From Betaproteobacteria bacterium (GTDB taxonomy: Bacteria > Pseudomonadota > Gammaproteobacteria > Burkholderiales > Burkholderiaceae_C): DNA of 64,000 bases. A program made the translations under genes and the position numbers. The stretch lies in assembly GCA_013289985.1 (NCBI GenBank), contig JABCYW010000006.1, forward strand, positions 1 through 64,000. Direction: 5' to 3'. Numbering within the stretch: the stretch's first letter is position 1; every line of letters starts with the position of its first letter. Under the pieces are notes generated by a model. It worked only from the letters and a program-made list of their open reading frames with translations. It did not search any database and was not told the DNA's origin. Below are positions 57,094-64,000 of the stretch, one piece after another.

Positions 57094-59280
57094 TTAGAAA
57101 TCGTAGCGCGCCGTGGCCAGCACGGTGCGCGGAGAATCGTAGAAGCCGGCGTCCACGCCCAGCGGCGGAATGACCTGGCGCAGCAGGACATAGGTCCGGT
57201 TGGTGAGGTTCTTCACCTTCAGCGAGAACGACCAATGGCGCGCCGCCGTCATGTAGCCCGCAGCGAGATTGAAGTAGGTCTGCGCGGGAATCTTCAACCG
57301 CGGCGTGTTCGCGACATCCGAGAACTGGGTCGCTGAATACTGCACCGAGGCGTTCAGCGTGAGCGACGACCCATCTGCGAATGGCAGCTCGTGATGGATG
57401 CTGGAACCCGCGGACAGTCGCGGCGCATAGGGCAACTGGTTGCCCACGAAGTCGCCGCTCGGCGCGCCCGTTGGATTCTCGAAAGAATCGATGCGTGTGC
57501 GCAGCGCTTCGAGCGTGAGCGTCCAGTCCGTCAGCCTGGTGAGCTTGGCCGCGGCCTCGAAGTCGACGCCGTAGGTCGACGCCTTGCCCGCGTTCACGAG
57601 CACCGAGTCTGTCACCAGGACGCCGTTGATCGTCGTGTTGGTCAGCGAGGCGAGATAGTCTCGATAGTCGTTGTAGAAGATCGCGATGTTCGCCGTGACG
57701 CGACCGTCCGCGAAGCGGCCCTTGCCGCCGGCCTCGTAGGTCGTCACCTTCTCCGGGTTGGCCGCCACCTCGGCGGAGGTCAGCGATTGCGCCGCGCGAT
57801 TGAACCCGCCGAACTTCGCGCCTTGGGCGACGCTCGCGTAGACGAACACGTCTGGCGTCCATTGGCGGTCGATGCCCAGGCGCGGAAGCACGCCGTCGCG
57901 CGTGGTCGACAACTTCGGCGTCACGTAGACGGACTTTGTCCGAGCCTGGTCGACGTCCGTGTCCCAGAACTGGTTGAGGGCAGTCTGGCGCGTGCGGTAG
58001 ACGCGCAGGCCCGCGGTCAGGTGCGTCTGCGCATCCAATGCGTAGTTCGCCTGGCCGTAGAGTCCCGCATCGACGGTTCGCTGGTGCGTCTGCGCCTCGG
58101 TGTAGATGGGAGCAGGCGCGGGAAGCGGGAACTGCGTGCTGTGGCGATGGAAATCGAAGACGTCGCCGACGAGCATCACGCCCGCCGTCCAGTCCAGCGC
58201 CGCTTGGTGGCCTTGGAGCTGAAGTTCCTGGGAAAGCACGCGCTGGGCTACCGTCTGCGCGATGCCGAAGCGCTGGATCACGAGTCCGCCGAAGTCGACG
58301 ACCGACGGGTCGTCCCGGTAGGCACGAAAGGCGGAGATGGAGCGCAGCATGAGATTCGGACCGAGCCGATCGCCGAGCTTCAGCGACACGCCGCCCGCGT
58401 CGCGCTCGAAGGCGCCGACGTCCGCCGATGTGTAGGTCACGCGAGCGCGCGTCTGCGGCGCGTTGAGCGGGAAGTTCGTGGTGTTCGTGTCCGAGCGATC
58501 CTGCAGGCCGTCGACCGCCAGCACGGCGTCGACATCCGGCGTCGCGGTCAATCGAAGCTTGGCGCGAAATTGCGTTGCATCGAGCTTGTTGACACGCTCG
58601 GCCAGCGTCGCGTTGTAGCCGAAGCCGTCGTTGCTTCGACGGGAGAACGCGAAACTCCCTGACAGCGGTCCGCCGCCCAGCCGGCCGTTCGCATACCCGT
58701 GAGCCTCTCGCTCGCCGAAGTTGCCGAGGGATGCCGAGACCCAGGCAACCGGGTCGGCGCCTGGATCGATGGACACCAGCTTGATCGCGCCAGCGGTCAG
58801 GTTCTGGCCATACAAGGTGCCTTGTGGCCCGCGAAGCACCTCGATCCGCTCGATGTCCGGGAGATCCCACAGCGCGGTGGCGTACCCGCGCACCAACGGA
58901 ACGTCATCGACGTAGATGCCCACGGCCTGGCGCATCGCGGGGATCGACACGCCGACGCCACGGATGCCGACCGCCTGCGGCTGGTTGCTGAAGCCATTCG
59001 GGACGGTGACGCCGGCCACGACGCCGACGATGTCGCTCAGCTGGCGGATGGCCTTCGTGTCGATCTCCTGGGCGCCGATCACGCCCTCCGACACCGGCGT
59101 CCGGCGCAGCAGGGTCTCGGTGCGCTCCGCCGTCACGGTGACCTCCTGAACCTGGGGTGCGTCGGGCGAGGCTGCCTCCTGCGAACAGGCAGGGCGATGC
59201 GGCGCCATCAGCAAAAGGGCGCTTCCGACCAGGTTTGCGGAGTTCGACCTGCGGAGAGCGAGAATCCCTGGCCTGCGCAT
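57094..59280 (-). CDS. TonB-dependent outer-membrane receptor (second)
   Basis: 728 residues: a signal region (VGSALLLMAPHRPACSQ), TonB-box-like VQEVTVTAER near 45, a plug domain (GIRGVGVSIPAMRQAVGIYV and IEVLRGPQGTLYGQNLTAGA) and a beta-barrel ending ATARYDF. The plug and barrel resemble receptors of the CirA/FepA-like 'catechol or hydrophobic ligand' type widespread in Sphingomonads and Burkholderiales. GGAAGGA 6 bp before ATG 59280 sets the start. It is followed directly by two regulator genes and has a related regulator gene 123 bp upstream on the same strand. Confidence 0.93.
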   Translation of the reverse strand: MRRPGILALRRSNSANLVGSALLLMAPHRPACSQEAASPDAPQVQEVTVTAERTETLLRRTPVSEGVIGAQEIDTKAIRQLSDIVGVVAGVTVPNGFSNQPQAVGIRGVGVSIPAMRQAVGIYVDDVPLVRGYATALWDLPDIERIEVLRGPQGTLYGQNLTAGAIKLVSIDPGADPVAWVSASLGNFGEREAHGYANGRLGGGPLSGSFAFSRRSNDGFGYNATLAERVNKLDATQFRAKLRLTATPDVDAVLAVDGLQDRSDTNTTNFPLNAPQTRARVTYTSADVGAFERDAGGVSLKLGDRLGPNLMLRSISAFRAYRDDPSVVDFGGLVIQRFGIAQTVAQRVLSQELQLQGHQAALDWTAGVMLVGDVFDFHRHSTQFPLPAPAPIYTEAQTHQRTVDAGLYGQANYALDAQTHLTAGLRVYRTRQTALNQFWDTDVDQARTKSVYVTPKLSTTRDGVLPRLGIDRQWTPDVFVYASVAQGAKFGGFNRAAQSLTSAEVAANPEKVTTYEAGGKGRFADGRVTANIAIFYNDYRDYLASLTNTTINGVLVTDSVLVNAGKASTYGVDFEAAAKLTRLTDWTLTLEALRTRIDSFENPTGAPSGDFVGNQLPYAPRLSAGSSIHHELPFADGSSLTLNASVQYSATQFSDVANTPRLKIPAQTYFNLAAGYMTAARHWSFSLKVKNLTNRTYVLLRQVIPPLGVDAGFYDSPRTVLATARYDF

Positions 59281-59403
59281 CAAGCGTCCTTCCGTGTCTT
59301 CGACCCGGCACGATGCAGGGCTTGTCGGCGACATCATCGGACAGCTTGCCCTCGGCGCGGCGTGAAAACGTGTGAAATCGGGTGACGGGTACGCACCGGT
59401 GGG

Positions 59404-62226
59404 TCAGTCCACCAACTCGTTCAGGAGCGCACGCGCATCGCGAAGGTCGCGGGTGCCGAAACCTTCTGTGAATCCCTCGTAGGCCGCGGCGAGCTGCGCG
59501 CGGGCTTCGACGATCCTGCCCTGCGAGCGGCGCAGGCGTGCGAGGCTCATGGCGCTGCGAAGCTCCCATGCCAAGGCTGCCTGCGAGCGCGCCATGTCGA
59601 GGGAGCGCTGCAGCAGGGCCTCGGCGTCGACGCGTGCTGAGGAGTCGCTGCCCCGCAGGCTGTTTTCGGCGGCGGCGCGGAGGATCTCGGGGGCGCACCA
59701 GCCCACCGTGCCCGCCTCGACGCGCGCGACGCATCGCGGCGTCGCGGCCTCTTCGGCCAGGGTGCCGAGCATGTCGGCCTCGGCGGCGAGCGTTGCCGGC
59801 ATGACGAGGCGTGTCCCCGCGACGTCCCCGGCCTCGCGTGCCAGCCTGGACGAGAGGATGTTCCGGTAGCTCGTGGCCCAAGACTGCCAATAGGCCTGCG
59901 AATAGCGCGCGGCCTGCCGGGTCAACTGATCGATCGATGCACGTGCCTTGGCGTGATCGCCGCTCCACAGCGCAATCGGCACGGTCGCCATCGCGAGCGC
60001 CTGGCTGAGCGCCAAGGGGTTCTCGCCGGTTGCGTGTTGCACGGCCTCGTCCGCCAGATCGGCAGCCTGATCGCTTCGCCCCTCCAGCCAGAGAATCCGC
60101 GCCCGCAGGATCCGCATTGAAACAGCGCGCGGGATATGGCCGATGTACTGTCGAAATGCGTGACCGGCAGGATAGACCAACACGCGCTGTGCAAGCCTGC
60201 TCGCGCGCGCATGGTCGCCGAGGTAGTGGCCGCTCAATGCCCGGAATCGGTCCGCGAGCAGCACGGACATCGGATCGTCCGGATCCTTCGCGATCGCGCC
60301 GACCCTGTCGGCGAGCGCGGCGGCTGCGGGATAGTCACCCTGCCCAAATGCGTCGGAGCAGAGCCCGAACAGCACTTCGGCCTGGTGTCGCGGAGAGTCC
60401 ACCCGCCCGGCGAGCTCGATCGCGCGCCCGGCGTTCTCGGCGGTCGAATATCGTTCGCCCCGGGTCATCGTGCCAAGAAACGATCGGGCCGCGCGCAGCC
60501 TGAGTTCTGCCGCCGGCTGCTCGGGAGCGAGCCTGTGCACGATCTCGAGCGCGACGTCGACTCGAGCGCGGTATTCGTCGAGCAACCCGAGTTCGTAGAC
60601 CAGGTCGAGCGCGGCCACCGTCAGCGACACGGCGACGACAGGGTCGCCGTCGCCGGACGACGCCCAGTCCAGCGCGGCGCGCACGTCATCCATCACGCGG
60701 CCATGCCTCGCGAGCCATTCGGCGATGGGCGTCGTGTCCCGCTCGACGATGGCCTTCTCGAGTACGTCGCGCAAGTGTTGCGCATGCCGCGTGCGGATTG
60801 CCCGGCGTTCGCCGCTGCCGTCCAGGCGGTCGGACGCATACGCACGTGTCGTGTAGAGCAGGCGATGGCGATGGTCGTCGTCTGTCGGGTCGAGCGCCAC
60901 AAGTGACTTGCCCGTCAAGCTCAGGATGCAGTCCACGACGTCGGCAGCGCCGATGTGATCGCACGCGGCGACGCTGCTTGCCGCGTCAAGCGAAAAGCCG
61001 CTGCGGAAGACAGACAGGCGGCGCAGGACGGCGCGTTCCGACTCGGTCAGCAGCGCGTGGCTCCATTCGAGAAGGGCCAGCAGCGTGCGGTGTCGCGGGA
61101 GCGCGGTGCGGCGGCCACGCGTCAACACGCTGAACATGTCCGACAAGCGGTTCGCGACGCCTTCAAGGCCCAGCTCATGGACACGGCCCGCCGCCAGCTC
61201 GATGGCGAGTGGCATGCCGTCCAGCCGACGACACAGGGCACAGACAACGTGCAGGTTGGCAGGCGTGAGCGAGAAGTCGGACGCGGTGGCGGCCGCGCGT
61301 TCGACGAAGAGCTGCACCGCCGATTGGCGCAGCGCCTCGTCGACCGTCAGTGTGTCGGAGACCGCGGGCACAGCGAGCGCCGCGAGACGGTGCACCCATT
61401 CCCCTTCTGCCTCCAGAGCTTCGCGACTCGTCGCGAGGATACGGACATTCGGCGCCGATTTCAGGACACGCTCGGCCAGCTCGGCGACGGCATGGATCAC
61501 GTGCTCGCAATTGTCCAGCACGATCAGCATGCTGCTCTCGCGCAGGAAGGCCTCGAGCGCAGGCCATGGATTGCCGGACGCGTCGTTCACGCCGATTGCC
61601 TGGGCGACGGCTGCCGGAACGCGTGCGGGGTCGGACAGCGGCGCGAGATCGACAAAGTGCACGCCGTCGGAATGCGCGCCGAGCCGGGCCCCGGCCACGG
61701 CCAGGGCCACGGTCGTCTTGCCCATGCCACCGGCCCCGACGATCGAGACGAGTCGACGCGTCGCAAGCTGCGCGGTGATCGCGGCGACGGCTTCTGAGCG
61801 CCCGATCATCCGGGTCAGTCGCAGCGGTAGCCTGCTTCGAGCAAGCCCTGGCAAAGGGTCGCTCGGTCGCCCCTGTTCGTCGTCGAACAGTGGCGTGACG
61901 GGCGCCACGAAGCAGTAGCCCCGGCCCGGAATCGTCGCGATGAAGCGCGCGCCGTCACGCCCGTCCTTCAACACCCTGCGTAGCGCTGAGACGTGGACCC
62001 GCAGGCTGGTCTCCTCGACGATCGTCCGCGGCCAGACGTGGGCCTCGATCTGCTCGCGGCTGATCACCTCGCCCGATTTCTCGACCAACGTCAACAACAG
62101 GTCGAAGGCTCGCCCGCCCAGGCGAACCGGCAGCCCGTGCTCGAGAAGTACTTGCTCGGCGCCTCGCAGGACGAAGGCGCCGAAGGCAAATGCACCAGGA
62201 CGAGAGAGGGTCTCCTTCGAAGTCAT
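59404..62226 (-). CDS. winged-helix / STAND NTPase / TPR regulator (paralogue 3)
   Basis: 940 residues, the same three-part layout: OmpR-type winged helix (about 14-108: GEVISREQIEAHVWPRTIVE, SLRVHVSALRRVLKDG, GRGYCFVAP), STAND NTPase (Walker A GAGGMGKTT near 165, Walker B LIVLDNCEHVI, ATSREALEAEGEWVHRL) and a TPR-like C-terminal half with VEAGTVGWCAPEILRA. It is most like paralogue 2 in the DNA-binding domain. It precedes the TonB receptor gene by 123 bp and is divergent from the hydrolase-like lipoprotein at 62336, so either may be its target. Confidence 0.9.
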   Translation of the reverse strand: MTSKETLSRPGAFAFGAFVLRGAEQVLLEHGLPVRLGGRAFDLLLTLVEKSGEVISREQIEAHVWPRTIVEETSLRVHVSALRRVLKDGRDGARFIATIPGRGYCFVAPVTPLFDDEQGRPSDPLPGLARSRLPLRLTRMIGRSEAVAAITAQLATRRLVSIVGAGGMGKTTVALAVAGARLGAHSDGVHFVDLAPLSDPARVPAAVAQAIGVNDASGNPWPALEAFLRESSMLIVLDNCEHVIHAVAELAERVLKSAPNVRILATSREALEAEGEWVHRLAALAVPAVSDTLTVDEALRQSAVQLFVERAAATASDFSLTPANLHVVCALCRRLDGMPLAIELAAGRVHELGLEGVANRLSDMFSVLTRGRRTALPRHRTLLALLEWSHALLTESERAVLRRLSVFRSGFSLDAASSVAACDHIGAADVVDCILSLTGKSLVALDPTDDDHRHRLLYTTRAYASDRLDGSGERRAIRTRHAQHLRDVLEKAIVERDTTPIAEWLARHGRVMDDVRAALDWASSGDGDPVVAVSLTVAALDLVYELGLLDEYRARVDVALEIVHRLAPEQPAAELRLRAARSFLGTMTRGERYSTAENAGRAIELAGRVDSPRHQAEVLFGLCSDAFGQGDYPAAAALADRVGAIAKDPDDPMSVLLADRFRALSGHYLGDHARASRLAQRVLVYPAGHAFRQYIGHIPRAVSMRILRARILWLEGRSDQAADLADEAVQHATGENPLALSQALAMATVPIALWSGDHAKARASIDQLTRQAARYSQAYWQSWATSYRNILSSRLAREAGDVAGTRLVMPATLAAEADMLGTLAEEAATPRCVARVEAGTVGWCAPEILRAAAENSLRGSDSSARVDAEALLQRSLDMARSQAALAWELRSAMSLARLRRSQGRIVEARAQLAAAYEGFTEGFGTRDLRDARALLNELVD

Positions 62227-62335
62227 CGATCCGGTATCTCTTTCACAGGAATTTACGGAGATTCACTCGCCCGCGAGCACGAGGACCTTCATTCTGAATT
62301 TTGTCCATTCCGCCGTCCTCGCACAAGGAGAAGGT

Positions 62336-63388
62336 ATGTTCAAGGCATTGCCGGGATCTCGTCCGTCGGCACGCAAGGCATCGGTCCGCGCATGGGGCAG
62401 GCCGCTGATGGGTCTCGCTGTGCTGCTCGCCGGATGCAGCGGCACCGCGAACGCTTCACCGACGCTGTCGCCCGCCGGTGGTGAGACCGCGATCTCCGCC
62501 GCTTCGGCCCCGGCCGAACAGAGGTTCTTCCATCGGAAAGTCGAGGTCAATGGCGTGCGACTCCACGTCGTCACCACGGGCAGCGGGCCACCGGTCGTGC
62601 TGCTGCACGGCTGGGCCGAAACCTGGGCCACCTGGCGGCTCGTGATGCCGCGCCTCGCCGCCGCCGGCTATACCGTCGTTGTGCCTGACTTGCGCGGCTT
62701 CGGGGACTCGAGCAAGCCATCTTCCGGCTACGACAAGAAGACGGTTGCGACGGACGTGGTCGCCTTGATGCAGGCGCTCGGCCACGAACGCTTCTATGTC
62801 GCCGGCCATGATCTCGGCGCCCAGGTTGCCTACGCGCTGGCGCGGTTCCACGCCCCGCAGGTCGAAGCGGTGGCGCTGCTCGACGCGCCGGTCGCCGGCA
62901 TCCCGCCCTGGGACGAATTGAAGGCCTCGCCGCGACTCTGGCATTGGACGTTCTACAACGTGCCCGACCTGCCCGAGACCCTGATCTCGGGTCACGAGCG
63001 GGTGTACTTCTCCTGGTTCCATCGACAGTCCGCGGTCGACACCGAGGCTGCCGACAGCGACCTCGACGAGATCGTCGCTGCCTATTCCCAGCCGGGTGCG
63101 CTGAGGGCTGGCCTCGCCTGGTTCCGGGCCTTCGACCAGGACGCGCACGACAACGCCGGCTTCGCGCAGGCTCTGCTGGGCATGCCGGTGCTCGCGTTGG
63201 GCGGCGCTGGCGGCAATGGCGACATCCCGTTGCGACAGATGAAGCTCGCGGCGCGCCAGGTCGAGGGCGGCGTCATCGCGGACTGCGGGCACTGGATTCC
63301 GACGGAGCGTCCGGCGGAACTGGCGGCGCGCCTCGCGGATTTCTTCACCAGGTCGCGTGCGGCCGCCGACGCGCTCACGGCGCCGTGA
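62336..63388 (+). CDS. epoxide-hydrolase-like alpha/beta hydrolase, predicted lipoprotein
   Basis: 350 residues. The N-terminus carries a lipoprotein signal: MGLAVLLAGCSG with Cys34 as the lipid site, then a ~30-residue Ser/Ala linker. The hydrolase domain has HGWAETW (oxyanion), the nucleophile Asp159 in VAGHDLGAQVAYA and His in DCGHWIP; an Asp nucleophile indicates the epoxide hydrolase/haloalkane dehalogenase branch rather than esterases. AAGGAGAAGG lies before ATG 62336. Membrane attachment is unusual for this cytoplasmic family. It overlaps tail-to-tail by 14 bp with a related gene on the other strand. Confidence 0.88.
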   Translation: MFKALPGSRPSARKASVRAWGRPLMGLAVLLAGCSGTANASPTLSPAGGETAISAASAPAEQRFFHRKVEVNGVRLHVVTTGSGPPVVLLHGWAETWATWRLVMPRLAAAGYTVVVPDLRGFGDSSKPSSGYDKKTVATDVVALMQALGHERFYVAGHDLGAQVAYALARFHAPQVEAVALLDAPVAGIPPWDELKASPRLWHWTFYNVPDLPETLISGHERVYFSWFHRQSAVDTEAADSDLDEIVAAYSQPGALRAGLAWFRAFDQDAHDNAGFAQALLGMPVLALGGAGGNGDIPLRQMKLAARQVEGGVIADCGHWIPTERPAELAARLADFFTRSRAAADALTAP

Positions 63389-64000
63389 GGAACCCGTCGA
63401 TCAGGTGGATCGTCGCCTGCGGCGCTTCCTCCATGAGCCAGTGGCCGGCGTTCGGCACGACTGCCTCCTGAACATTCGTCGCCGCGTTGCGCATCACGCC
63501 CGCCATGTTGGCGCCGAAGGACTTCTCGCCGCCGACGGCCAGCACGGGCATGGGCAGCTTGTTCCTTGAGAACGCGATGTTGTCGGCGACGTCCTTGGCG
63601 GCTATCGTGTTGAACTGCGCGAACGCCGCCCTCATTGCGCCGGGCTGTGCATAAATCCCGGCGTAGTGGCGACGCGTCGCCTCGTCGATCTTGGTGGGAT
63701 CACCGGCGAACTCGTTCCAGAAGCGATCCAGGTAGATGCGCTCGCGGCCGGCGACCAGCCGCTCGGCGTTCGGGCCGCCGAAGTTGAAGTGCCACAGCGC
63801 CGGACTGAGAATGATCTGATCCCACGGCGGGATGCCCGGTACCGGCGCGTCCATCACGACGAGCTTGTCGGTCTTGTCCGGATAGCTCGCGGCGTAGGCG
63901 TAGGCCACCATCGTGCCGATGTCGTGGCCGACGACCGCGGAATGATCCTGACCGAGCGCGGTGACGACGGCGCGCATGTCGCCCGCCTGCGACTTCTTGT
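63375..64000 (-). CDS. epoxide-hydrolase-like alpha/beta hydrolase, partial (5' end beyond window)
   Basis: The C-terminal ~208 residues are present and the frame is open at the right edge (KKSQAGDMRAV...). The nucleophile Asp lies in VGHDIGTMVAYAYA, and the catalytic His in NAGHWLMEEAP. The segment PVPGIPPWDQI is almost identical to PVAGIPPWDEL in the neighbouring lipoprotein, so the two are paralogues in convergent orientation. The oxyanion loop and start are outside the window, so I cannot tell whether this copy is also exported. Confidence 0.88.
   Translation of the reverse strand, partial: KKSQAGDMRAVVTALGQDHSAVVGHDIGTMVAYAYAASYPDKTDKLVVMDAPVPGIPPWDQIILSPALWHFNFGGPNAERLVAGRERIYLDRFWNEFAGDPTKIDEATRRHYAGIYAQPGAMRAAFAQFNTIAAKDVADNIAFSRNKLPMPVLAVGGEKSFGANMAGVMRNAATNVQEAVVPNAGHWLMEEAPQATIHLIDGFLTAP

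Noticed and set aside
51416-62226. long stretches of similar DNA, considered as a mobile element or composite duplication with inverted ends
   Set aside because: The similarity is explained by three paralogous regulator genes; no transposase, terminal repeats or target-site duplications were seen.
61940-62335. plus-strand extension of the lipoprotein hydrolase frame through the regulator gene
   Set aside because: Strong ribosome site and lipoprotein signal place the start at 62336; the upstream part is antisense.

Overview
The window is high-GC, densely packed bacterial DNA with short intergenic gaps and many overlapping start/stop codons. Gene content (cyoABCD quinol oxidase, NodT-type outer-membrane lipoproteins, repeated DUF4148 protein, poxB, AtuA/DUF4387 pair, many MFS/RND pumps, large winged-helix/NTPase regulators) suggests a free-living Gram-negative proteobacterium, most likely a betaproteobacterium of the Burkholderiales. 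That assignment is inference from family composition. I see no rRNA, tRNA, CRISPR array, insertion sequence or phage gene.

Layout. 0-2.7 kb: the 3' end of a NodT-type efflux gene, an aldehyde dehydrogenase and a small DUF2384-like gene. 2.7-6.7 kb: cyoDCBA on the minus strand, encoding a bo3-type ubiquinol oxidase without an adjacent cyoE. 7.0-11.2 kb: a plus-strand tripartite drug-efflux operon (MFS pump, HlyD/EmrA adaptor, NodT outer-membrane factor). 11.3-16.7 kb: an operon of two tandem acetoacetate-decarboxylase-family genes and poxB, divergent from a LuxR-type regulator. 16.8-21.3 kb: an SDR and an SMP-30 lactonase-like gene, divergent from a LysR regulator and a family-3 glycosidase.

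21.3-28.9 kb is the most coherent unusual block. An ECF sigma factor and anti-sigma factor, an orphan second anti-sigma factor, a membrane cytochrome-b/ferredoxin/cyclase fusion, a DUF4148 repeat protein with two small downstream genes, and a Tat-exported phosphoesterase with a diheme cytochrome c lie together. Five promoter-like sites with the layout (G)GGAATwA - 16 bp - GTmTnn precede five of these transcription units, so they look like one local sigma regulon. The cyclase has lost several catalytic residues, and an amber codon separates its best start site from the main reading frame.

28.9-41 kb: a chemoreceptor, a tiny lipoprotein, a minus-strand RND efflux operon (NodT, adaptor, pump), then mipA with an OmpR-type response regulator and histidine kinase. 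39.9-51.4 kb: a helix-turn-helix protein fused to a citrate-synthase fold without the catalytic residues is divergent from a TonB receptor. The receptor is followed by AtuA, DUF4387, a TauD-like protein without its iron ligands, an MmgE/PrpD protein, an MFS carrier, a decayed alpha/beta hydrolase and a second MFS carrier. This reads as an uptake-and-catabolism locus for an unknown, perhaps terpenoid or branched carboxylic, compound with its own sensor. 51.4-62.2 kb: three paralogous ~940-residue winged-helix/STAND-NTPase/TPR regulators surround a second TonB receptor. 62.3-64 kb: two convergent epoxide-hydrolase-like genes, one a predicted lipoprotein and one cut by the window edge.
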